A stretch of DNA of 32,442 nucleotides, from the NCBI RefSeq assembly GCF_003952165.1, contig NZ_RXFT01000027.1, forward strand, positions 1 through 32,442, read 5' to 3'. Below, piece after piece: positions 17,120-27,400 of the stretch (position 1 is the first letter of the stretch; every line of letters begins with the position of its first letter). The translations under genes and the position numbers were made by a program. Under the pieces are notes generated by a model. The model did no database searches. It had not been told where the DNA came from and saw only the letters and a program-made list of their open reading frames with translations. This stretch comes from Variovorax guangxiensis (GTDB lineage Bacteria > Pseudomonadota > Gammaproteobacteria > Burkholderiales > Burkholderiaceae_C).

Positions 17120-18226
17120 TCATGGCACGAGTTTTTCCCGCATCGGCAGGACCAACTCGATCGCAGCGTCGGGAGCAGTAAAGCGCCCGATTGCGCTCGG
17201 CATCTCGACCTCGTCCAATGCACGGGGAAGAATCAACCAACGCCCACCAGAATGAACTAGGACTTCGGCGCGCAAGAGTGCTCCGCCCTCGGCACATTCG
17301 CGGCCGTTCCACTCTTGTTTGTGCTTCTGCGCTACTGTCTTGGCCAGCATTTGAGCGCGGGTACAGGTTTCCTTGGAGACGATCAGTTCCGCAGTTCCGT
17401 TAATCCTGATACCTGCTTTGGTCGCCAGCATTTTTGGCAGCTCCGCAGTCCACACTGAACCGGCAAACAGGAGGACGGAAACGGTCGACAACACCACGAA
17501 AAATGCTGTGCCCGGTTTGACTTTGGACAAAACCGATATGAGAAGAACCGCAGCATAGAACAAGACCAACAGCACAAGGCCTCGCTGATTAGCCGTGAGA
17601 AGCGATGCGCCACCTGTCACTTGGATCAGGAGAATCACGCCCTGAGCCAGTGCCGCTGCGCTCAGAGCACACATGCAAAACACCCATGCATACTTGAAAC
17701 GGTCACGCAGCGGTGTGGCCTTCATGCGCTCCCACACGTCTAGCCAGAGAAGGAACACCGCCAAGACAAGCAACGTGAAAATCACGACGGCCCAATTCCA
17801 TGGCGCCCCCAAGTTATTCCAACTAGGCGCGAGGAATGCCCATTCGAGGAAAAGCGTCGCCGGGATGATCTGCGCCCACGCGATATCGATCCAACGAGGG
17901 CGAGTTCCATCACCCATCTGGAGTATCAACAACGGTGCCCACAATGAGACTGCAAGGCTCAGGGCCACCACCATTGCACTGGCAGCGACCAAGCCGGCAG
18001 TCGCCAGAAGCGAGGCCACGTCCGGAATCGGGTATCCAATCTCGCCAAAGTACCGCAGCGTGGCCAAAAGCCCCATTGATGTCGCAAGCAGTACAAAGGC
18101 AGTTAGCGGAAACTCAGAGATAGTGAGCCACAGTCGCCTTAGCGACGGCGGCCACAATGAGATGGGAGTAGCCGCTGCTGTGCTGGAGCCCGTCGGCGCG
18201 ATATTGGGATCTGCTGTGTCTGTCAT
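17120..18226 (-). CDS. Multi-pass membrane protein with C-terminal soluble domain, function unknown
   Basis: ATG 18226 gives 368 residues. About seven hydrophobic segments are visible, near 40-58, 71-103 (long), 116-135, 145-165, 179-204, 217-235 and 241-260. A soluble C-terminal domain of about 105 residues follows (AGIRINGTAELIVSKETCTR ... WLILPRALDEVEMP). I do not recognise the family. The start overlaps the stop of the TpsB relic as TGATG, so it was probably once translated by coupling to that gene; no independent ribosome site is obvious. TTG 18229 is an alternative start one codon earlier. The AP2-domain gene follows on the same strand. Confidence 0.7.
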   Translation of the reverse strand: MTDTADPNIAPTGSSTAAATPISLWPPSLRRLWLTISEFPLTAFVLLATSMGLLATLRYFGEIGYPIPDVASLLATAGLVAASAMVVALSLAVSLWAPLLILQMGDGTRPRWIDIAWAQIIPATLFLEWAFLAPSWNNLGAPWNWAVVIFTLLVLAVFLLWLDVWERMKATPLRDRFKYAWVFCMCALSAAALAQGVILLIQVTGGASLLTANQRGLVLLVLFYAAVLLISVLSKVKPGTAFFVVLSTVSVLLFAGSVWTAELPKMLATKAGIRINGTAELIVSKETCTRAQMLAKTVAQKHKQEWNGRECAEGGALLRAEVLVHSGGRWLILPRALDEVEMPSAIGRFTAPDAAIELVLPMREKLVP

Positions 18227-18440
18227 CAAAAGCTTGCGTTGAGATTGAACCCCAGCGTGACCTTCGCGGTGCGATAGCCCCCGGGCTTGCCGATCGGCGC
18301 GCCGACGAAGAAGTCATAGCTCAGCTTGCTCTACTGGCCGCGCACGCCGATCGCGGCACCGGCAAGACTGCGGCCGAGCCGATCGACATCGAGCGCTCGT
18401 CGAAGCGCCCGCGGCCGATATCAGCACAGCCTCTCGTCTC
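18226..18440 (-). pseudogene. C-terminal relic of a TpsB/ShlB-FhaC-type transporter
   Basis: The minus-strand frame before the membrane-protein gene reads RLGRSLAGAAIGVRGQ, stop (TAG 18331-18333), then SKLSYDFFVGAPIGKPGGYR and VTLGFNLNASF to TGA 18226-18228. The terminal pattern, a short motif with P-KP-GF/Y and then a last beta strand ending in aromatic Phe, is what closes the barrel of two-partner-secretion outer-membrane proteins. The barrel itself, POTRA domains and signal peptide are absent, and the fragment has an in-frame stop. No partner exoprotein with a TPS domain is present in the window. Assignment rests on a short stretch. Confidence 0.5.
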
Positions 18441-18461
18441 GCATGCCGCCTTCGCCGCTGC

Positions 18462-21400
18462 TCAGTGCCAGTTGGCGGCAATGACGGTGTTCAAACTGCT
18501 CTGATAGTTCGCTGGCAGCGTAGTCTGCCCAGCCGCAGGCGGCGAAAAGCTTGCCATCGCGTCCACTAAGTTCTGAACCTGGCTATCAAGTAGCGTTTTT
18601 CCATCACTCGTCTTGAATTGCTCGACATGGCTCCCGTTGCCTGAGAACCAGTTGTATATAGAGAGAACATCCCCGCTCCCGATGATGCTGACCTCCAAAC
18701 TTCCCTGATTTCTTCGAAACCAAAGCTGATCAGCACTGATGTCGGCTCCAAATTTTGCAACATCGACATTATTCAAGGTTGCATCCTCTTCGATTACGGA
18801 GTCTTGCCCCGATCCTCTAGAGAAAATATAGGTGTCGTTGCCAGTACCGCCATATTGATTGTCATTGCCGGCGCCGCCGTCGAAAATATCATCTCCAACA
18901 CCACCAGAAAGGAAGTCGTTCCCAACTCCGCCGTTCATAGTGTCATTCCCCGCCTCGCCAAAGATGGTGTCGTTACCGGCGCCGCCGTCGAGCAAATCAT
19001 CGCCATCTCGCCCCGAAAGAGAATCAATACCATTTTGACCATAAATGGCATCAGCGCCATTTGTACCGGAAATAGTATCGTCACCCGCAGTACCTGCGAA
19101 CAGCCTGCTTTTAATCGCGTCCAAATTCCAAATCGTGCCGTCAAAAAACTGCACCTGCTGGATGGGGTTATAGGAATTAGTGACGCTACCTCCCGCCATG
19201 AAATCCTGCACAGTAATTTTATCGGCTGTCCCTGCAATCGAAAAAATCAACGCGGAGCCAAATTGCTTTAGCACTATTTCTGACGGGGCGACGCCCTCCT
19301 TGAATTTCAGCGTGTTGAGCATTCCAGTCGTATTGACCAAGAAAGAACTCAAGGAATCCTCACCATCTCCCTTGCCGAATAGGTAGGTATTATTTCCGGC
19401 ACCTCCGGCCAGCGTATCTTTGCCAGCACCGCCATCAAGTAAATCGTCTCCATCCCCGCCTGACAAAGAGTCGTCGCCTGCTTGTCCGCTGATGACATCT
19501 GCCCCTGTCGAGCCCGTGATCTTGTCCGCATTCGCAGTCCCTGCAAAAACCTTATTTCTTATTGCATCAAGGTCCCATGCCGTCCCGTCGGCGAACACAA
19601 CCATTTGAAGTGGATTGTAGGCATTGGCCGTACTCCCTTGATAAAGAAAATCTCTAACGGTAACCTTGTCTTGCGTACCAGCTATCGAGAGGATGATGTG
19701 GTTATCAGATTGACTTACCACGATCTCTGATGGAGCCACTCCCTGCTTAAATTTCAGCGTATTGAGCTTTCCAACAGCTGAATCAGAATAGGAATTCAAT
19801 GTATCTTGACCATCACCTTTCCCGAACAGGTACACATTTTTTCCAACGCCTCCATTGAGATCATCATTACCGAGGCCTCCATCCAATGTATCGTCACCCG
19901 CAAGGCCATTCAGTGAGTCATTCCCGGCTTGACCAAAAATCGTATCAGCCAGAATGGTGCCTGTGATGAAGTCTACCCCGGAAGTTCCTGCAAACATTTT
20001 TTCCTTGATAGTCTGCAAATCCCACACAACCCCATCAGCGAATTTTATTTGCTGTAGAGGATTTTGAGTGCTGGGAATTTCATTTTGATAGAGGAAATTC
20101 TCGACAGTGATCTTGTCGGCAGTTCCTGCAATCGATAACACCAATGACCAGCCTGATTGGGTTACCTCGATATCTGAAGGTGTGACCCCCGCCTTGAATT
20201 GCAGCGTATTCGTTCCACTGGACCAGGCAAGAGCTTTTCGGATGATGTCCTGCCCGTCACCTTTGCCGAAGAGATAGGTATTGCTACCCTCTCCTCCGTC
20301 AAGCAAATCATTGCCAGCACCTCCGTCAAGGACGTCGTCACCGCTCATGCCGTACACGAACCGGCTGCTTTCTCCATACAGGCTGTCAGCTCCCGCGCCG
20401 CCCTTGAGATAGTCCGCACCGCTTCCGCCGTTGAGAACATCATTGCCATCGCCGCCATCAAGAACGTTGGCACCGTCATTGCCGACAAGTGTGTTGTTCA
20501 GGGAGTTGCCAACACCCTCAAGAGCCCCCACACCCGTGAGGGTCAGGTTTTCTACGTTGGCCCCCAGGGAATAGCTCAGCGACGCTTGAACCGTATCGAT
20601 GCCCTCCCCGACGTTTTCCACGACGGAATCCGAACTGCTGTCGACGATGTAGGTATCTCCACCTGCGCCACCTCGCAACACGTCAGCACCCGCGCCACCG
20701 TCGAGGACGTCGTTGCCGTCGCCTCCCACAAGAGTGTCATTCCCTCCTTGGCCGTAGATCTGGTCGTCGCCAGCCAGGCCGTTGATCGTTTCGTCCTGTC
20801 GATCGTCGCCGTAAATGACGTCGGAGCCCTCCGACGCCGTGGCAGCGGTCACTGTGCGCCAATTGCCTGCATCCCAGCGCACTCCATTGGCGACGTCGAT
20901 GCCGTTGGGGACAAAGCTTGGGGGGGTTGCATTCGCCGCCCCTTTGAAGATGAAGTTTTCGGCAGTCAGCGACGACGGCATGACCTTGTAAAGGCTAACG
21001 ACGATCCTCACCCCGTCTAGTTCTGCTTCGATCTGGGTGTAGTCCATATCGGTGTCTGCTGTTGGCGAAGGCCACCCACCACCATCGATGACTGAGAACT
21101 TGAGTTGGGAAAAGTCCGAAAGCCAGGAAATCTGACTGAGATCGATCTTGTCTACGGCAACGTCGAAGTCGTAGATCATGTTGGACACAAAGAAATCGGC
21201 GTTACCACTGAGCCCAAGTGTCTTACGGCCGCCGCCCGTAGGCGTCATCAGGAACGTGTCTGCACCCGCACCGCCGATCCGCGCTCCGACGCCTGCTGCG
21301 CGCGTGCTTCGGTTGACATAGCCATCATCTCCTTCAAGCAGGATGATGTCATTGCCGTATCCGCCGTCGAGCCTGTCGTTGCCTGTCCCGCCGACAAGGA

Positions 21401-24400
21401 CATCATTGGCAACCCCACCGGTCAACGTGTCATCGCCGTCTCCACCATCCAAGAAACCGCTATCACTAGCCAAACGATCATTGCCTACGCCACCGAGGAG
21501 GATGTCATTGCCCTCCAGCCCATACGCAATAAGCACGTCATCGCCTGCGCCGCCGTCCAGAAAGTCCTTCCCATTCCCGGCATTCAGTTGGTCAGCCCCG
21601 TCTCCTCCGAACAGCCGATCGTCACCAGAGCCACCGTCGATCACATCGTTGCCGATCTGTCCGTAGAGGTTGTCCTGGCCGATTCCGCCGTAGAGTTTGT
21701 CGTTGCCGGCATCGCCGTTGAGCGTGTCGCCATCATTGCCCGCATACAAATAGTCGTTGCCATCGCCCCCATAGAGGGTGTTCTTTCCAGGGCCACCCGT
21801 CGCATTGACCGCGAAACCATAGGTCCCGTCGGACAATAATCCCGGGTAGCCGCCGGTGAGCACCAGCCACATCCGATCCATGAATGATTTGCTGATGCTC
21901 TCGTAGTTGGTCCCGGTTCCGGCACCCACCAGGATGTCATCACCCGCGCCACCAGCAATGATGTCCGCCCCACCGTCGCCAATCAGAAGATTGCGCCCGC
22001 TATTGCCCGTGATGACGTTGTCGGCATTGTTGCCAAGGCCCCAGACATCGCCGCTCCCCGTCAGGTTGAGATTTTCGACATCGCCCTTGTCAGCCAGCGT
22101 GTATTTCACGCTTGAGTTCACAGTGTCCGTGCCACCATTCGCCAGCTCGGTGACCGCATCATTCACGTTGTCTACGATGTAGCTGTCATTGCCCGAGCCA
22201 CCGATCATGGTGTCGGCGCCGCTGCCTCCGTCGAGATAGTCATCTCCAGCGCCTGCATCGATCAGATTGTCAGCACCGTTGCCAAGCAGCCGGTTGTTGC
22301 CGGCATTCCCCGTGGCGACGATGGCCCGCTCTCCGGTCAAGGCGACGTTTTCAATGTCCGGCTTGTCCGCGATGCTGTAGTCCACGCTCGAGACCACCGT
22401 GTCGCTTCCTTCATTGGCACGCTCAATCACTGAGTCATAGCGGCTGTCGACGACATAGGTGTCGTCTCCAATGCCGCCGACCATCACGTCGCTGCCCAGT
22501 TGGCCGTCGAGAGTGTCGTTGCCCGCCCACCCGAACAGGTGATTGTTGCCAGCGTTGCCGATCAGCTGATTGTTCAGATCGTTGCCTGTGCCGCCAGCAT
22601 CCAGCGTGCCCGTCAGTGTCAAGTTCTCCAGCCCAGCGGCAAGCGTGTAGGAAACCGAGGATTTGACGCTGTCCATGCCCTCGTTTTCCAGTTCCATGAT
22701 GGTGTCGGACGCGTCATCCACGATATAGGTATCGTTCCCCGCTCCACCGCGCATCACGTCAGTACCGGCGCCGCCATCCAGTACGTTGTTGCCTGCATTC
22801 CCGATCAAGCGGTTGGCGTTGGCATTACCAGTCCCATCGATAGAGGCCGTGCCGGTGAGTGTCAGATCCTCGACCTCGTCGCCCAGCACGTGGCTGACGC
22901 TCGACTTGACGACGTCATAGCCACCGCCGGCAACCTCCTTGACCACGTCACCCACGTTATCTACGACATAGGTATCGTCGCCCGTGCGACCTTCCATGGT
23001 GTCCGCACCTACTCCTCCGTCGAGCGTATTGCCGCCCGCGTCACCCACAAGTGAATCGTCTGCGCCAGTCCCGGTAACGAGTACCTTGGACATCGCGGGC
23101 AATGCATCAGCGTCCGAGAAAATGAAGTTCGCAGCCGACAACTGCGTGGCCGTGACGCCTTTGAGAGTCAGATACTGCGTTCCAACCGCGGGCCGCCCCA
23201 ACCAGACACGCAAATACTGCTCGCCGTTGTAGGTCACGGTGCTGAAGTTCAGCTCCCCGAAGGTCCGGACCGCGCGGATCAACGTCAGATCAATCCGCTC
23301 TGCGGTGTCGGCCACATTGAAGTCTGCGATCAAGTTCTTCAGCAGGCCCAGCGACGCATTGGCCGACAGATCCTCCTTGAGGACAAAGCGGTCGCTGCCG
23401 CCAGAACCAATCACCTGCGCGAAGACCAAGGCGCTGCCGGTCAACGTCGCATCACCAAGCAACTGAGCCCCCGCCTGGGCATGCTTGTCCAGCGCTTCAT
23501 CCCCCTCCAGCTGAATCAGATCGTTGCCAGCGTCGCCATTGATCAGATCAAAACCCGAGCCGCCGATCAGTTGATCATCACCCGCGCCACCACGCAGTAT
23601 GTCGTCACCGGCATCGCCGAAGATTACGTCATTGCCGCCTACGGGGGCATCGGTCGTGGTGTCACCCACCAAAGTGTCGCTTCCGGCACTTCCATGAAGA
23701 ACGTCGTTCCGCGCGCCGCCATAGATCGAATCATCGCCTGCACCTCCCCAGACAGTGATGTCGTCATCAGGCAGCGTGCCACTGGTTGGCCCGTCCGCGC
23801 CGAAGGCGGGTCGATTTGCCGCCAGGTATTCCCTCGCCGTGAAGCCCTCAGGAACCGTCAGAAAGCTGCCGGGGCCAAGGCTCGAAGGCTGTACGCCCTT
23901 GAGCAGCACAGTTTGGCCATTGCCAAAATCGATCTTCGTATCGGCACCCTGTGCAGTCAGTTGCAACGAGGACCATGTGTCCACTGCGAAGCCGGACACC
24001 ACAAGCTTGTCCACTTCGACTGCAAAATCGGTAATGACGTCTGTAGCGCCCGGATCCTTCTCAATGACAAACAAGTCGCCACCATTGCCACCCGTCATGG
24101 TGTCGCCGCCCAAGCCACCGAAGAAGGCATCCGTGCCGTCCCCGCCAGACAGCGAGTCGTTGCCGCGCCCACCGATCAACGTGTTGTTTGCAGCGTTGCC
24201 GATCAATGTGTCGTTGAACTCGCCGCCGATCAGGTTCTCGATGACACCTGGGTTCTGAATGGTTAGGTTGGCACCAGCCAGTGTCGCGGTTCCCGCACTC
24301 AAGTCAATGCGACTTGCACTGCTGATCGCAGCCGCATTGATCGTGTCCTGCCCACCATTCGTATCGTTGAGTACATTGCGCCCGGCAGCCCCTGCCAGTT

Positions 24401-27400
24401 GCGCAAACTCATTCGTGTACACGTACTGATCATCTCCAGCCGGGAAGGCGGCCCCGTAGACATCCATGCTCCAGCTGTTGAGCGTGCCTACATCGCCGGT
24501 TGCAGTGTCGATGACCTGGAGAGTCCAATTTCCGTTCGCCGACTCACCTCGCAGCAGTGCCGTGTCGAACACATAGTCGAGCGTGCTTGACCCATTGAAG
24601 CTGGCATCGCCCCGGTCCGAGGCATCGCTTCCTGGCGCTTTTCCAGGCCGATTCATCAAGATCGACTCCGTCCCTGAAGGCGAGATCAACTTGACGATCA
24701 GGTCCCCCGGTCGGGCATGAGTGATATTGAGCCGGACCTCCACGTGTTCCACGCGGATCGATGTGTTGTTAACCGCCAATGTATGGCGAATGCCATTGGG
24801 GGCCCCGTCGGCAATAGCCATATTCAGGACACCGGACGCGGAAGGCTGGAGCAAGTAGAACTCGTTGCCCCAGGTTTGCTGAGTCGTCCAGGTCTCGGCC
24901 AGACGAACTGCGGCCCTGGCGTCGACTTCACCATAGCCGTAGTCATGGCTCGCGTGCATGCCACCGCCATTCCATGTCTTGCTGCCGTTGGTTTGCCAAG
25001 TGGTGCTGGCGTCATCCACCTTGCGCGCGGAAATGGCCAGGATTTGCTGGACGTCGCGATACCCCAACGCCGGATTCGCTTCAAGCATCAATGCAACGAT
25101 GCCGCTCACGATAGGTGTAGCGAAGCTGGTCCCCTGGGCAACGGTTTCGTTGGCGCCGAAGGTCGAGCCATTGCTGTTTTGTACCAAGCGGGACGTCGAA
25201 CTCACATTGGAGCCAGGCGCACTCACAAGGATGCTTGCGCCGGGGCTGGAGAAGGGTTTGCCACCGACCTGCAGCAGGCCTAGATCCGTCTTTGCGTTGA
25301 TAGCGCCAACGATGATGCTGGTGCGGGTGTTGGAAACATTGGAATAGTTCGTGTCGCCCCCCTTTGCTCGGTCATTACCGCCTGCAGTGACGATGACTGT
25401 CCCCAATGCCTCACGACCGAACGAGACAGCGTTTTCATAGGCCGCTGGCAAGGCACCGAGCCTTGGTGGAGTGAACTTCACATCGAAATTAGTGCCTGCC
25501 CCCCAACTGTGATTGACCACGTCGTACTGCTGCATCTTCGCAAGCGTGCCGAAATCTTGGGCGCTCAGCCAATGGCCTGCCACGGTCGCGCCATAGGCGA
25601 CTCCAACGCCACCGATGCCGTTCTTGCTGCCTACTATGACGCCCGCAACCAGCGTGGCGTGATCGCTGAGTTTTCCCTCGCTGCCCTCGCCGGCCAGCTG
25701 GCCAGGCTGAGCGTTGGCGAGCCACTGCGCATCGATGTTGTCTTTGAGGTCACCATGCCTGTAGTCGAGCACCTCTTTGGTCGTACTAAACGGCCCGCTC
25801 GGCTCGAACTGGCCGATGTTCACCCCCTTGCCGGTGTAGTCCTTCCAGACAGGCAGGATGTTGGCGTCGGCCAGATACCACTGGTCCGTCAACAGCGGGT
25901 CACTGGGCATGTCCGGGGTCTTGAGGTAGACAGCCGCACGCATACCCGCGGATTGGCCGGTGCTGGGATCGATGACCGTCGCGGCTACATTGCCTTTGCT
26001 GTCCGTGACTGTGTACTTGAACCCCATGAAACCCGTGAAGCTGGCATCGGGGGTGAAAAGCACGTCACCCGCGGCGGTGATGCTGGCCGTACCGCCCGTC
26101 ACGTCGAATAGCTGGGAGATCTGCAGCGCGTCACCTTGCCAGTCGATATCGTTGGCCAGCAACTGAGCCTTGCCGATCAGGTGCGGGTTGGCGCGATCGA
26201 AGTTGACGCCGTTCTTGTCTTTGCTGAGCACATCCTTGACCGGCAGCGGGTTCTCCAGACCGGCGCTGCTGCTGCTGGGAATTTCGACTCGATTCACATC
26301 GGCGAAGTTCGCTCGCTCGACGTTCTTCACAAAGTCGGTGCCGTCGCGGCCAGCAACGGTATCGCTGATCCAGACGCCATCCTCGGTCTTCAGGATGCGG
26401 TACTCCGAGTAGTTGCCTCGGAGTTCGATGGCATCAACACCTTCGCCACCGTCTATGGTGTCGTCCCCGGATCCGCCCTTGAGCACGTCGTTGCCAAGGC
26501 CACCAAACAATCCGTCGTCGCCCAAGCCCCCGTCCAGCAGGTCATCCCCGGCACCTCCAGAGAGGTTGTCTTCCCCACGATGCCCGCGCAGCACATCGTT
26601 GCCCGCGCCACCATCGATCAAGTCATCGCCGTCTTCACCGGACAACGCATCCGCTGCGGAGCCGCCGATCAGCACATCGTTGCCGTCGCCGCCACGCATG
26701 AAAACACTGCTGCGGCCGCCCGCCACAAAGATGTCGTTGCCACGACCGCCCTGTGCGACTTCCACTTCCGCTTGGGACATGTTGAGCGTGACGCCACGGT
26801 CGCCCACAACCTGAGCGATGTCCGTGCCAGCGCCGCCGTGAATGTTTTGCTGCAGGTCGTTCGCGTCGATGAGCAGAATGTCGTCGCCAGCGCCCCCATT
26901 GAAGGTGTCGCTTCCCAAGCCGCCGGCCAGCCAGTTGTTGTTGGCGTCGCCAGTGAGCACATCGTTGCCATCGGCCCCGGCGGCATTGCGCACGCCCTTG
27001 CTGGCGACATCGATGATTTCGCCAGCGTCGTTGCCCGCCACGTAGGAACTGGTCGCGGATGCGTTAGAACCTGCTTGCGAACTGACGACGGTTCCGGTCC
27101 CGGACGTACTGCTGGTACTGCCGTTCGGATTGGCCAGGAAGTTTGCGGCGATGGCCTCCTTGGTTTGCCCGTTCTGTACGAAGGTGCCACGCGCTAGCAC
27201 TTCGTTTCCGTCGCGCACCTCGCCGCTTTGCGCCGTGTTGGCAAGATTGATCTGAGTGATCCCGAGCTCACCCAAGGTCTTGAGCTCGCTGGTTTCACCA
27301 CTGTCGACAACACTGTTTCGGTTGGCGTCATCCCAGCTCTTGCCGTCGTGGTTGCCGTCTACCCAGACCCTCACACTGTTCCAGGCGGCATCGGTGCTGT

